From Maratus speciosus (taxonomy: Eukaryota > Arthropoda > Arachnida > Araneae > Salticidae): a DNA stretch of 64,000 nt. The stretch is from contig CAWVRF010001058.1 in the NCBI GenBank assembly GCA_963932465.1, positions 558,001-622,000 on the forward strand, written 5' to 3'. Every line of letters starts with the position of its first letter. The stretch's first letter is position 1. Below the pieces are notes generated by a model. It did no database searches. It saw nothing but the letters and a program-made list of their open reading frames with translations, and was not told where the DNA came from. The position numbers and the translations under genes were made by a program. This document shows positions 10,949 through 25,546 of this stretch, one piece after another.

Positions 10949-10962
10949 ATTGTTTAAACAAT
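10949..10962. repeat. 14-bp perfect palindrome in the TTAGTAAA subfamily
   Basis: ATTGTTTAAACAAT is fully self-complementary and replaces ATTGTTTCAACAAT of the consensus. It is linked in most copies to TGAATCCC, GGGCTCAAAA and CTTAGTAAAT, which define a subfamily seen from 2573 to 62050. In the left domain the palindrome is followed by GAAAGC; from about 10.9 kb it is usually followed by CAAAGC. The example shown is one of dozens. Confidence 0.85.
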
Positions 10963-12138
10963 CAAAGCATTGTTAGAAAATTCATCAGAAAGAGTTACCG
11001 CATATAAAACACGCAATATTTATGAATTGAATTCCGGTGCAGGGCTGAAAATTAATTTCTTAATAAATAATAAAGCGAAACCGAATATATTGTTTCAACA
11101 ATCAAAGCATTGTTAGAAAATTCATCAGAAAGAGTTACCGCATATAAAACACGCAATATTTATGAATTGAATTCCGGTGCAAGGCTGAAAATTAATTTCT
11201 TAATAAATAATAAAGCGAAACCGAATATATTGTTTCAACAATCAAAGCATTGTTAGAAAATTCATCAGAAAGAGTTACCGCATATAAAACACGCAATATT
11301 TATGAATTGAATTCCGGTGCAGGGCTGAAAATTAATTTCTTAATAAATAATAAAGCGAAACCGAATATATTGTTTCAACAATCAAAGCATTGTTAAAAAA
11401 TTCATCAGAAAGAGTTACCGCATATAAAACACGCAATATTTATGAAATGAATTCCGGTGCAGGGCTGAAAATTAATTTCTTAATAAATAATAAAGCGAAA
11501 CCGAATATATTGTTTCAACAATCAAAGCATTGTTAGAAAATTCATCAGAAAGTGTTACCGCATATAAAACACGCAATATTTATGAACTGAATCCCGGTGC
11601 AGGGCTCAAAATTAATTTCTTAGTAAATAATAAAGCGAAACCGAATATATTGTTTAAACAATAAAGCACTGTTAGAAAATTCATCAGAAAGAGTTACCGC
11701 AAATAAAACACGCAATTGAATTCCGCTGTAGGGCTCAATATTAATTTATTAATAAATAATAAAGCGAAACCGAATATATTGTTTCAACAATCAAAGCATT
11801 GTTAGAAAATTCATCAGAAAGAGTTACCGCATATAAAACACGCAATATTTATGAATTGAATTCCGGTGCAGGGCTGAAAATTAATTTCTTAATAAATAAT
11901 AAAGCGAAACCGAATATATTGTTTCAACAATCAAAGCATTGTTAGAAAATTCATCAGAAAGAGTTACCGCATATAAAACACGCAATATTTATGAATTGAT
12001 TTCCGGTGCAGGGCTGAAAATTAATTTCTTAATAAATAATAAAGCGAAACCGAATATATTGTTTCAACAATCAAAGCATTGTTAGAAAATTCATCAGAAA
12101 GAGTTACCGCATATAAAACACGCAATATTTATGAATTG

Positions 12139-12268
12139 ATTTCCGGTGCAGGGCTGAAAATTAATTTCTTAATAAATAATAAAGCGAAACCGGATATATT
12201 GTTTCAACAATCAAAGCACTGTTAGAAAATTCATCAGAAAGAGTTACCGCAAATAAAACACGCAATTG
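12139..12268 (+). repeat. Reference 130-bp short unit
   Basis: This unit lacks 10 bp near its end: AACACGCAATATTTATGAATTG becomes AACACGCAATTG. It carries linked changes CCGGAT for CCGAAT, CACTG for CATTG and GCAAAT for GCATAT. The next unit normally begins CCGCTGTAGGGCTC or CCGGTGTAGGGCTC and has TTTATTAATAAAT. I locate this junction (CACGCAATTG) about 47 times between 9090 and 63487, almost always with the same linked bases, so it is a true subfamily and not repeated independent deletion. Confidence 0.92.
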
Positions 12269-13358
12269 AATTCCGCTGTAGGGCTCAAAATTAATTTATT
12301 AATAAATAATAAAGCGAAACCGAATATCGTGTTTCAACAATCAAAGTTTTGTTAGAAAATTCATCAGAAAGAGTTACCGCATATAAAACACGCAATATTT
12401 ATGATTTGAATCCCGGTGCAGGGCTCAAAATTAATTTCTTAGTAAATAATAAAGCGAAACCGAATATATTGTTTAAACAATCAAAGCATTGTTAGAAAAT
12501 TCATCAGAAAGAGTTACCGCATATAAAACACGCAATATTTATGAATTGAATTCCGGTGCAGGGCTGAAAATTAATTTCTTAATAAATAATAAAGCGAAAC
12601 CGAATATATTGTTTCAACAATCAAAGCATTGTTAGAAAATTCATCAGAAAGAGTTACCGCATATAAAACACGCAATATTTATGAATTGATTTCCGGTGCA
12701 GGGCTGAAAATTAATTTCTTAATAAATAATAAAGCGAAACCGGATATATTGTTTCAACAATCAAAGCACTGTTAGAAAATTCATCAGAAAGAGTTACCGC
12801 AAATAAAACACGCAATTGAATTCCGCTGTAGGGCTCAAAATTAATTTATTAATAAATAATAAAGCGAAACCGAATATCGTGTTTCAACAATCAAAGTTTT
12901 GTTAGAAAATTCATCAGAAAGAGTTACCGCATATAAAACACGCAATATTTATGAATTGAATCCCGGTGCAGGGCTCAAAATTAATTTCTTAGTAAATAAT
13001 AAAGCGAAACCGAATATATTGTTTAAACAATCAAAGCATTGTTAGAAAATTCATCAGAAAGAGTTACCGCATATAAAACACGCAATATTTATGAATTGAA
13101 TTCCGGTGCAGGGCTGAAAATTAATTTCTTAATAAATAATAAAGCGAAACCGATATTATTGTTTCAACAATCAAAGCATTGTTAGAAAATTCATCAGAAA
13201 GAGTTACCGCATATAAAACACGCAATATTTATGAATTGATTTCCGGTGCAGGGCTGAAAATTAATTTCTTAATAAATAATAAAGCGAAACCGGATATATT
13301 GTTTCAACAATCAAAGCACTGTTAGAAAATTAATCAGAAAGAGTTACCGCAAATAAAA
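12259..13358 (+). repeat. 550-bp four-unit HOR, two tandem copies
   Basis: Short-unit junctions at 11709, 12259, 12809 and 13359 are spaced exactly 550 bp, which equals three 140-bp units and one 130-bp unit. The copies 12259-12808 and 12809-13358 share the order: GAATATCGTG with AGTTTTG, then TTAGTAAA with TTTAAAC, then consensus, then the short unit. They differ at only a few bases (GATTTGAA versus GAATTGAA; CCGAATATATT versus CCGATATTATT). The preceding 550-bp interval (11709-12258) has the same spacing but different unit types. Confidence 0.88.
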
Positions 13359-15847
13359 CACGCAATTGAATTCCGGTGTAGGGCTCAAAATTAATTTATT
13401 AATAAATAATAAAGCGAAACCGAATATATTGTTTCAACAATCAAAGCATATTTAGAATATTCATCAGAAAGAGTTACCGCATATAAAACACGCAATATTT
13501 ATGAATTGAATTCCGGTGCAGGGCTGAAAATTAATTTCTTAATAAATAATAAAGCGAAACCGAATATATTGTTTCAACAATCAAAGCATTGTTAAAAAAT
13601 TCATCAGAAAGAGTTACCGCATATAAAACACGCAATATTTATGAATTGAATTCCGGTGCAGGGCTGAAAATTAATTTCTTAATAAATAATAAAGCGAAAC
13701 CGAATATATTGTTTCAACAATCAAAGCATTGTTAGAAAATTCATCAGAATGAGTTACCGCATATAAAACACGCAATATTTATGAATTGAATTCCGGTGCA
13801 GGGCTGAAAATTAATTTCTTAATAAATAATAAAGCGAAACCGAATATACTGTTTCAACAATCAAAGCATTGTTAAAAAATTCATCAGAAAGAGTTACCGC
13901 ATATAAAACAAGCAATATTTATGAACTGAATCCCGGTGCAGGGCTCAAAATTAATTTCTTAATAAATAATAAAGCGAAACCGAATATATTGTTTCAACAA
14001 TCAAAGGATTGTTAGAAAATTCATCAGAAAGAGTTACCGCATATAAAACACGCAATATTTATGAATTGAATTCCGGTGCAGGGCTGAAAATTAATTTTTT
14101 AATAAATAATAAAGCGAAACCGAATATATTGTTTCAACAATGAAAGCATTGTTAAAAAATTCATCAGAAAGAGTAACCGCATATAAAACACGCAATATTT
14201 ATGAATTGAATTCCGGTGCAGGGCTGAAAATTAATTTCTTAATAAATAATAAAGCGAAACCGGATATATTGTTTCAACAATAAAGCACTGTTAGAAAATT
14301 CATCAGAAAGAGTTACCGCAAATAAAACACGCAATTGGATTCCGCTGTAGGGCTCAATATTAATTTATTAATAAATAATAAAGCGAAACCGAATATATTG
14401 TTTCAACAATCAAAGCATTGTTAGAAAATTCATCAGAAAGAGTTACCGCATATAAAACACGCAATATTTATTAATTGATTTCCGGTGCAGGGCTGAAAAT
14501 TAATTTCTTAATAAATAATAAAGCGAAACCGGATATATTGTTTCAACAATCAAAGCACTGTTAGAAAATTCATCAGAAAGAGTTACCGCAAATAAAACAC
14601 GCAATTGAATTCCGCTGTAGGGCTCAAAATTAATTTATTAATAAATAATAAAGCGAAACCGAATATATTGTTTCAACAATCAAAGCATTGTTAGAATATT
14701 CATCAGAAAGAGTTACCGCATATAAAACACGCAATATTTATGAATTGAATTCCGGTGCAGGGCTGAAAATTAATTTCTTAATAAATAATAAAGCAAAACC
14801 GAATATATTGTTTCAACAATCAAAGCATTGTTAGAAAATTCATCAGAAAGAGTTACCGAATATAAAACACGCAATATTTATGAATTGAATTCCGGTGCAG
14901 GGCTGAAAATTAATTTCTTAATAAATAATAAAGCGAAACCGAATATATTGTTTCAACAATCAAAGCATTGTTAAAAAATTCATCAGAAAGAGTTACCGCA
15001 TATAAAACACGCAATATTTATGAATTGAATTCCGGTGCAGGGCTGAAAATTAATTTCTTAATAAATAATAAAGCGAAACCGAATATATTGTTTCAACAAT
15101 CAAAGCATTGTTAGAAAATTCATCAGAAAGAGTTACCGCATATAAAACACGCAATATTTATGAATTGAATCCCGGTGCAGGGCTCAAAATTAATTTCTTA
15201 GTAAATAATAAAGCGAAACCGAATATATTGTTTAAACAATCAAAGCATTGTTAGAAAATTCATCAGAAAGAGTTACCGCATATAAAACACGCAATATTTA
15301 TGAATTGAATTCCGGTGCAGGGCTGAAAATTAATTTTTTAATAAATAATAAAGCGAAACCGAATATATTGTTTCAACAATGAAAGCATTGTTAAAAAATT
15401 CATCAGAAAGAGTAACCGCATATAAAACACGCAATATTTATGAATTGAATTCCGGTGCAGGGCTGAAAATTAATTTCTTAATAAATAATAAAGCGAAACC
15501 GAATATATTGTTTCAACAATCAAAGCATTGTTAGAAAATTCATCAGAAAGAGTTACCGCATATAAAACACGCAATATTTATGAACTGAATCCCGGTGCAG
15601 GGCTCAAAATTAATTTCTTAATAAATAATAAAGCGAAACCGAATATATTGTTTCAACAATCAAAGGATTGTTAGAAAATTCATCAGAAAGAGTTACCGCA
15701 TATAAAACACGCAATATTTATGAATTGATTTCCGGTGCAGGGCTGAAAATTAATTTCTTAATAAATAATAAAGCGAAACCGGATATATTGTTTCAACAAT
15801 CAAAGCACTGTTAGAAAATTAATCAGAAAGAGTTACCGCAAATAAAA
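13359..15847 (+). repeat. 2489-bp HOR copy, 18 units
   Basis: This copy is bounded by short-unit junctions at 13359 and 15848 that both carry ATTAATCAG and CCGGTGTAGGG and are followed by the rare AAGCATATTTAG. Inside it has AAAACAAGCAATATT (about 13906), short units at 14328 and 14598, and one 139-bp unit. The length arithmetic fits 18 units with three short and one single-base loss. Confidence 0.78.
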
Positions 15848-18207
15848 CACGCAATTGAATTCCGGTGTAGGGCTCAAAATTAATTTATTAATAAATAATA
15901 AAGCGAAACCGAATATATTGTTTCAACAATCAAAGCATATTTAGAATATTCATCAGAAAGAGTTACCGCATATAAAACACGCAATATTTATGAATTGAAT
16001 TCCGGTGCAGGGCTGAAAATTAATTTCTTAATAAATAATAAAGCGAAACCGAATATATTGTTTCAACAATCAAAGCATTGTTAGAAAATTCATCAGAAAG
16101 AGTTACCGCATATAAAACACGCAATATTTATGAATTGAATTCCGGTGCAGGGCTCAAAATTAATTTCTTAATAAATAATAAAGCGAAACCGAATATATTG
16201 TTTCAACAATCAAAGCATTGTTAAAAAATTCATCAGAAAGAGTTACCGCATATAAAACACGCAATATTTATGAATTGAATTCCGGTGCAGGGCTGAAAAT
16301 TAATTTCTTAATAAATAATAAAGCGAAACCGAATATATTGTTTCAACAATCAAAGCATTGTTAGAAAATTCACCAGAATGAGTTACCGCATATAAAACAC
16401 GCAATATTTATGAATTGAATTCCGGTGCAGGGCTGAAAATTAATTTCTTAATAAATAATAAAGCGAAACCGAATATACTGTTTCAACAATCAAAGCATTG
16501 TTAAAAAATTCATCAGAAAGAGTTACCGCATATAAAACAAGCAATATTTATGAACTGAATCCCGGTGCAGGGCTCAAAATTAATTTCTTAATAAATAATA
16601 AAGCGAAACCGAATATATTGTTTCAACAATCAAAGGATTGTTAGAAAATTCATCAGAAAGAGTTACCGCATATAAAACACGCAATATTTATGAATTGATT
16701 TCCGGTGCAGGGCTGAAAATTAATTTCTTAATAAATAATAAAGCGAAACCGGATATATTGTTTCAACAATCAAAGCACTGTTAGAAAATTCATCAGAAAG
16801 AGTTACCGCAAATAAAACACGCAATTGAATTCCGGTGTAGGGCTCAAAATTAATTTATTAATAAATAATAAAGCGAAACCGAATATATTGTTTCAACAAT
16901 CAAAGCATTGTTAGAATATTCATCAGAAAGAGTTACCGCATATAAAACACGCAATATTTATGAATTGAATTCCGGTGCAGGGCTGAAAATTAATTTCTTA
17001 ATAAATAATAAAGCAAAACCGAATATATTGTTTCAACAATCAAAGCATTGTTAGAAAATTCATCAGAAAGAGTTACCGCATATAAAACACGCAATATTTA
17101 TGAATTGAATTCTGGTGCAGGGCTGAAAATTAATTTCTTAATAAATAATAAAGCGAAACCGAATATATTGTTTCAACAATCAAAGCATTGTTAAAAAATT
17201 CATCAGAAAGAGTTACCGCATATAAAACACGCAATATTTATGAATTGAATTCCGGTGCAGGGCTGAAAATTAATTTCTTAATAAATAATAAAGCGAAACC
17301 GAATATATTGTTTCAACAATCAAAGCATTGTTAGAAAATTCATCAGAAAGAGTTACCGCATATAAAACACGCAATATTTATGAATTGAATCCCGGTGCAG
17401 GGCTCAAAATTAATTTCTTAGTAAATAATAAAGCGAAACCGAATATATTGTTTAAACAATCAAAGCATTGTTAGAAAATTCATCAGAAAGAGTTACCGCA
17501 TATAAAACACGCAATATTTATGAATTGAATTCCGGTGCAGGGCTGAAAATTAATTTTTTAATAAATAATAAAGAGAAACCGAATATATTGTTTCAACAAT
17601 GAAAGCATTGTTAAAAAATTCATCAGAAAGAGTAACCGCATATAAAACACGCAATATTTATGAATTGAATTCCGGTGCAGGGCTGAAAATTAATTTCTTA
17701 ATAAATAATAAAGCGAAACCGAATATATTGTTTCAACAATCAAAGCATTGTTAGAAAATTCATCAGAAAGAGTTACCGCATATAAAACACGCAATATTTA
17801 TGAATTGATTTCCGGTCCAGGGCTGAAAATTAATTTCTTAATAAATAATAAAGCGAAACCGAATATATTGTTTCAACAATCAAAGCATTGTTAGAAAATT
17901 CATCAGAAAGAGTTACCGCATATAAAACACGCAATATTTATGAACTGAATCCCGGTGCAGGGCTCAAAATTAATTTCTTAATAAATAATAAAGCGAAACC
18001 GAATATATTGTTTCAACAATCAAAGGATTGTTAGAAAATTCATCAGAAAGAGTTACCGCATATAAAACACGCAATATTTATGAATTGATTTCCGGTGCAG
18101 GGCTGAAAATTAATTTCTTAATAAATAATAAAGCGAAACCGGATATATTGTTTCAACAATCAAAGCACTGTTAGAAAATTAATCAGAAAGAGTTACCGCA
18201 AATAAAA
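15848..18207 (+). repeat. 2360-bp HOR copy, 17 units
   Basis: This copy starts with the same markers as the previous one, including AAGCATATTTAG at 15933 and again at 18293 (offset 2360), and AAAACAAGCAATATT at about 16545 and 18895. One internal short unit (16818) plus the terminal one give exactly 17 units. Unit order is partly permuted relative to 13359-15847, so exchange happened between unequal partners. Confidence 0.78.
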
Positions 18208-19099
18208 CACGCAATTGAATTCCGGTGTAGGGCTCAAAATTAATTTATTAATAAATAATAAAGCGAAACCGAATATATTGTTTCAACAATCAAAGCATAT
18301 TTAGAATATTCATCAGAAAGAGTTACCGCATATAAAACACGCAATATTTATGAATTGAATTCCGGTGCAGGGCTGAAAATTAATTTCTTAATAAATAATA
18401 AAGCGAAACCGAATATATTGTTTCAACAATCAAAGCATTGTTAGAAAATTCATCAGAAAGAGTTACCGCATATAAAACACGCAATATTTATGAATTGAAT
18501 TCCGGTGCAGGGCTGAAAATTAATTTCTTAATAAATAATAAAGCGAAACCGAATATATTGTTTCAACAATCAAAGCATTGTTAAAAAATTCATCAGAAAG
18601 AGTTACCGCATATAAAACACGCAATATTTATGAATTGAATTCCGGTGCAGGGCTGAAAATTAATTTCTTAATAAATAATAAAGCGAAACCGAATATATTG
18701 TTTCAACAATCAAAGCATTGTTAGAAAATTCATCAGAATGAGTTACCGCATATAAAACACGCAATATTTATGAATTGAATTCCGGTGCAGGGCTGAAAAT
18801 TAATTTCTTAATAAATAATAAAGCGAAACCGAATATACTGTTTCAACAATCAAAGCATTGTTAAAAAATTCATCAGAAAGAGTTACCGCATATAAAACAA
18901 GCAATATTTATGAACTGAATCCCGGTGCAGGGCTCAAAATTAATTTCTTAATAAATAATAAAGCGAAACCGAATATATTGTTTCAACAATCAAAGGATTG
19001 TTAGAAAATTCATCAGAAAGAGTTACCGCATATAAAACACGCAATATTTATGAATTGAATTCCGGTGCAGGGCTGAAAATTAATTTTTTAATAAATAAT
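18208..19099 (+). repeat. Partial third copy of the 2.4-kb HOR
   Basis: The order after the junction at 18208 repeats that after 15848: AAGCATATTTAG, consensus units, a GTTAAAAAATTC unit, CAGAATGAG, GAATATACTG and AAAACAAGCAATATT (18895), then AAAGGATTG. It then leaves this order and passes into the 12-unit duplication. Confidence 0.7.
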
Positions 19100-22040
19100 A
19101 AAGCGAAACCGAATATATTGTTTCAACAATGAAAGCATTGTTAAAAAATTCATCAGAAAGAGTAACCGCATATAAAACACGCAATATTTATGAATTGAAT
19201 TCCGGTGCAGGGCTGAAAATTAATTTCTTAATAAATAATAAAGCGAAACCGGATATATTGTTTCAACAATAAAGCACTGTTAGAAAATTCATCAGAAAGA
19301 GTTACCGCAAATAAAACACGCAATTGGATTCCGCTGTAGGGCTCAATATTAATTTATTAATAAATAATAAAGCGAAACCGAATATATTGTTTCAACAATC
19401 AAAGCATTGTTAGAAAATTCATCAGAAAGAGTTACCGCATATAAAACACGCAATATTTATTAATTGATTTCCGGTGCAGGGCTGAAAATTAATTTCTTAA
19501 TAAATAATAAAGCGAAACCGGATATATTGTTTCAACAATCAAAGCACTGTTAGAAAATTCATCAGAAAGAGTTACCGCAAATAAAACACGCAATTGAATT
19601 CCGCTGTAGGGCTCAAAATTAATTTATTAATAAATAATAAAGCGAAACCGAATATCTTGTTTCAACAATCAAAGCTTTGTTAGAAAATTCATCAGAAAGA
19701 GTTACCGCATATAAAGCACGCAATATTTATGAATTGAATCCCGGTGCAGGGCTCAAAATTAATTTCTTAGTAAATAATAAAGCGAAACCGAATATATTGT
19801 TTAAACAATCAAAGCATTGTTAGAAAATTCATCAGAAAGAGTTACCGCATATAAAACACGCAATATTTATGAATTGAATCCCGGTGCAGGGCTCAAAATT
19901 AATTTCTTAGTAAATAATAAAGCGAAACCGAATATATTGTTTAAACAATCAAAGCATTGTTAGAAAATTCATCAGAAAGAGTTACCGCATATAAAACACG
20001 CAATATTTATGAATTGAATTCCGGTGCAGGGCTGAAAATTAATTTTTTAATAAATAATAAAGCGAAACCGAATATATTGTTTCAACAATGAAAGCATTGT
20101 TAAAAAATTCATCAGAAAGAGTAACCGCATATAAAACACGCAATATTTATGAATTGAATTCCGGTGCAGGGCTGAAAATTAATTTCTTAATAAATAATAA
20201 AGCGAAACCGAATATATTGTTTCAACAATCAAAGCATTGTTAGAAAATTCATCAGAAAGAGTTACCGCATATAAAACACGCAATATTTATGAATTGATTT
20301 CCGGTCCAGGGCTGAAAATTAATTTCTTAATAAATAATAAAGCGAAACCGAATATATTGTTTCAACAATCAAAGCATTGTTAGAATATTCATCAGAAAGA
20401 GTTACCGCATATAAAACACGCAATATTTATGAATTAAATTCCGGTGCAGGGCTGAAAATTAATTTCTTAATAAATAATAAAGCAAAACCGAATATATTGT
20501 TTCAACAATCAAAGCATTGTTAGAAAATTCATCAGAAAGAGTTACCGCATATAAAACACGCAATATTTATTAATTGAATTCCGGTGCAGGGCTGAAAATT
20601 AATTTCTTAATAAATAATAAAGCGAAACCGAATATATTGTTTCAACAATCAAAGCATTGTTAAAAAATTCATCAGAAAGAGTTACCGCATATAAAACACG
20701 CAATATTTATGAATTGAATTCCGGTGCAGGGCTGAAAATTAATTTCTTAATAAATAATAAAGCGAAACCGAATATATTGTTTCAACAATGAAAGCATTGT
20801 TAAAAAATTCATCAGAAAGAGTAACCGCATATAAAACACGCAATATTTATGAATTGAATTCCGGTGCAGGGCTGAAAATTAATTTCTTAATAAATAATAA
20901 AGCGAAACCGGATATATTGTTTCAACAATAAAGCACTGTTAGAAAATTCATCAGAAAGAGTTACCGCAAATAAAACACGCAATTGGATTCCGCTGTAGGG
21001 CTCAATATTAATTTATTAATAAATAATAAAGCGAAACCGAATATATTGTTTCAACAATCAAAGCATTGTTAGAAAATTCATCAGAAAGAGTTACCGCATA
21101 TAAAACACGCAATATTTATTAATTGATTTCCGGTGCAGGGCTGAAAATTAATTTCTTAATAAATAATAAAGCGAAACCGGATATATTGTTTCAACAATCA
21201 AAGCACTGTTAGAAAATTCATCAGAAAGAGTTACCGCAAATAAAACACGCAATTGAATTCCGCTGTAGGGCTCAAAATTAATTTATTAATAAATAATAAA
21301 GCGAAACCGAATATCTTGTTTCAACAATCAAAGCTTTGTTAGAAAATTCATCAGAAAGAGTTACCGCATATAAAGCACGCAATATTTATGAATTGAATCC
21401 CGGTGCAGGGCTCAAAATTAATTTCTTAGTAAATAATAAAGCGAAACCGAATATATTGTTTAATCAATCAAAGCATTGTTAGAAAATTCATCAGAAAGAG
21501 TTACCGCATATAAAACACGCAATATTTATGAATTGAATCCCGGTGCAGGGCTCAAAATTAATTTCTTAGTAAATAATAAAGCGAAACCGAATATATTGTT
21601 TAAACAATCAAAGCATTGTTAGAAAATTCATCAGAAAGAGTTACCGCATATAAAACACGCAATATTTATGAATTGAATTCCGGTGCAGGGCTGAAAATTA
21701 ATTTTTTAATAAATAATAAAGCGAAACCGAATATATTGTTTCAACAATGAAAGCATTGTTAAAAAATTCATCAGAAAGAGTAACCGCATATAAAACACGC
21801 AATATTTATGAATTGAATTCCGGTGCAGGGCTGAAAATTAATTTCTTAATAAATAATAAAGCGAAACCGAATATATTGTTTCAACAATCAAAGCATTGTT
21901 AGAAAATTCATCAGAAAGAGTTACCGCATATAAAACACGCAATATTTATGAATTGATTTCCGGTCCAGGGCTGAAAATTAATTTCTTAATAAATAATAAA
22001 GCGAAACCGATTATATTGTTTCAACAATCAAAGCATTGTT
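19100..22040 (+). repeat. 12-unit segmental duplication, offset 1659 bp
   Basis: Copies at about 19100-20380 and 20760-22040 share short-unit pairs (19317 and 19587; 20976 and 21246), CAATTGGATTCC, GAATATCTTG with AGCTTTG, and ATAAAGCACG, all at a 1659-bp offset. That length equals twelve units with two short and one single-base loss. Private differences include TTTAATCAATC in the right copy and CCGATTATATTG near 22008. Confidence 0.85.
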
Positions 22041-22215
22041 AGAAAATTCATCAGAAAGAGTTACCGCATATAAAACACGCAATATTTATGAATTGATTTC
22101 CGGTGCAGGGCTGAAAATTAATTTCTTAATAAATAATAAAGCGAAACCGGATATATTGTTTCAACAATCTAAGCACTGTTAGAAAATTCATCAGAAAGAG
22201 TTACCGCAAATAAAA

Positions 22216-25200
22216 CACGCAATTGAATTCCGGTGTAGGGCTCAAAATTAATTTATTAATAAATAATAAAGCGAAACCGAATATATTGTTTCAACAATCA
22301 AATCATTGTTAGAAAATTCATCAGAAAGAGTTACCGCATATAAAACACGCAATATTTATGAATTGAATCCCGGTGCAGGGCTCAAAATAAATTTCTTATT
22401 AAATAATAAAGCGAAACCGAATATATTGTTTCAACAATGAAAGCATTGTTAGAAAATTCATCAGAAAGAGTTACCGCATATAAAACACGCAATATTTATG
22501 AACTGAATCCCGGTGCAGGGCTCAAAATTAATTTCTTAATAAATAATAAAGCGAAACCGAATATATTGTTTCAACAATCAAAGGATTGTTAGAAAATTCA
22601 TCAGAAAGAGTTACCGCATATAAAACACGCAATATTTATGAATTGAATTCCGGTGCAGGGCTGAAAATTAATTTTTTAATAAATAATAAAGCGAAACCGA
22701 ATATATTGTTTCAACAATGAAAGCATTGTTAAAAAATTCATCAGAAAGAGTAACCGCATATAAAACACGCAATATTTATGAATTGAATTCCGGTGCAGGG
22801 CTGAAAATTAATTTCTTAATAAATAATAAAGCGAAACCGAATATATTGTTTCAACAATCAAAGCATTGTTAGAAAATTCATCAGAAAGAGTTACCGCATA
22901 TAAAACACGCAATATTTATGAATTGAATTCCGGTGCAGGGCTGAAAATTAATTTCTTAATAAATAATAAAGCGAAACCGAATATATTGTTTCAACAATCA
23001 AAGCATTGTTAAAAAATTCATCAGAAAGAGTTACCGCATATAAAACACGCAATATTTATGAATTGAATTCCGGTGCAGGGCTGAAAATTAATTTCTTAAT
23101 AAATAATAAAGCGAAACCGAATATATTGTTTCAACAATCAAAGCATTGTTAGAAAATTCATCAGAAAGAGTTACCGCATATAAAACACGCAATATTTATG
23201 AATTGATTTCCGGTGCAGGGCTGAAAATTAATTTCTTAATAAATAATAAAGCGAAACCGGATATATTGTTTCAACAATCAAAGCACTGTTAGAAAATTCA
23301 TCAGAAAGAGTTACCGCAAATAAAACACGCAATTGAATTCCGGTGTAGGGCTCAAAATTAATTTATTAATAAATAATAAAGCGAAACCGAATATATTGTT
23401 TCAACAATCAAAGCATTGTTAGAAAATTCATCAGAAAGAGTTACCGCATATAAAACACGCAATATTTATGAATTGATTTCCGGTGCAGGGCTGAAAATTA
23501 ATTTTTTAATAAATAATAAAGCGAAACCGAATATATTGTTTCAACAATGAAAGCATTGTTAGAATATTCATCAGAAAGAGTTACCGCATATAAAACACGC
23601 AATATTTATGAATTGAATTCCGGTGCAGGGCTGAAAATTAATTTCTTAATAAATAATAAAGCGAAACCGAATATATTGTTTCAACAATCAAAGCATTGTT
23701 AGAAAATTCATCAGAAAGAGTTACCGCGTATAAAACACGCAATATTTATGAATTGAATTCCGGTGCAGGGCTGAAAATTAATTTCTTAATAAATAATAAA
23801 GCGAAACCGAATATATTGTTTCAACAATCAAAGCATTGTTAGAAAATTCATCAGAAAGAGTTACCGCATATAAAACACGCAATATTGATGAACTGAATCC
23901 CGGTGCAGGGCTCAAAATTAATTTCTTAGTAAATAATAAAGCGAAACCGAATATATTGTTTCAACAATGAAAGCATTGTTAAAAAATTCATCAGAAAGAG
24001 TAACCGCATATAAAACACGCAATATTTATGAATTGAATTCCGGTGCAGGGCTGAAAATTAATTTCTTAATAAATAATAAAGCGAAACCGAATATATTGTT
24101 TCAACAATCAAAGCATTGTTAGAAAATTCATCAGAAAGAGTTACCGCATATAAAACACGCAATATTTATGAATTGATTTCCGGTCCAGGGCTGAAAATTA
24201 ATTTCTTAATAAATAATAAAGCGAAACCGGATATATTGTTTCAAAAATCAAAGCACTGTTAGAAAATTCATCAGAAAGAGTTACCGCAAATAAAACACGC
24301 AATTGAATTCCGGTGTAGGGCTCAAAATTAATTTATTAATAAATAATAAAGCGAAACCGAATATATTGTTTCAACAATCAAAGCATTGTTAGAATATTCA
24401 TCAGAAAGAGTTATCGCATATAAAACACGCAATATTTATGAATTGAATTCCGGTGCAGGGCTGAAAATTAATTTCTTAATAAATAATAAAGCGAAACCGA
24501 ATATATTGTTTCAACAATCAAAGCATTGTTAGAAAATTCATCAGAAAGAATTACCGCATATAAAACACCCAATATTTATGAATTGAATTCCGGTGCAGGG
24601 CTGAAAATTAATTTCTTAATAAATAATAAAGCGAAACCGAATATATTGTTTCAACAATCAAAGCATTGTTAAAAAATTCATCAGAAAGAGTTACCGCATA
24701 TAAAACACGCAATATTTATGAATTGAATTCCGGTGCAGGGCTGAAAATTAATTTCTTAATAAATAATAAAGCGAAACCGAATATATTGTTTCAACAATCA
24801 AAGCATTGTTAGGAAATTCATCAGAAAGTGTTACCGCATATAAAACACGCAATATTTATGAACTGAATCCCGGTGCAGGGCTCAAAATTAATTTCTTAGT
24901 AAATAATAAAGCGAAACCGAATATATTGTTTAAACAATCAAAGCATTGTTAGAAAATTCATCAGAAAGAGTTACCGCATATAAAACACGCAATATTTATG
25001 AATTGAATTCCGGTGCAGGGCTGAAAATTAATTTTTTAATAAATAATAAAGCGAAACCGAATATATTGTTTCAACAATGAAAGCATTGTTAAAAAATTCA
25101 TCAGAAAGAGTAACCGCATATAAAACACGCAATATTTATGAATTAAATTCCGGTGCAGGGCTGAAAATTAATTTCTTAATAAATAATAAAGCGAAACCGA

Positions 25201-25546
25201 ATATATTGTTTCAACAATCAAAGCATTGTTAGAAAATTCATCAGAAAGAGTTACCGCATATAAAACACGCAATATTTATGAATTGATTTCCGGTCCAGGG
25301 CTGAAAATTAATTTCTTAATAAATAATAAAGCGAAACCGAATATATTGTTTCAACAATCAAAGCATTGTTAGAAAATTCATCAGAAAGAGTTACCGCATA
25401 TAAAACACGCAATATTTATATAATTGATTTCCGGTGCAGGGCTGAAAATTAATTTATTAATAAATAATAAAGCGAAACCGGATATATTGTTTCAACAATC
25501 AAAGCACTGTTAGAAAATTAATCAGAAAGAGTTACCGCAAATAAAA
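22216..25546 (+). repeat. HOR copy 1, 3331 bp, 24 units
   Basis: This is the first of a series with a shared order of markers: CAAATCATTG, CTCAAAATAAATTTCTTATT, GAACTGAATCCC with AAAGGATTG, TTTTTTAATAAA with CAATGAAAG, short unit, GCGTATAAAA (23726), AATATTGATGAACTG, CCGGTCCAGG (24180) with TTTCAAAAATC, AACACCCAAT, and a 141-bp unit with TTTATATAATTG. Three short units and one +1 unit account for the length exactly. Confidence 0.82.
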
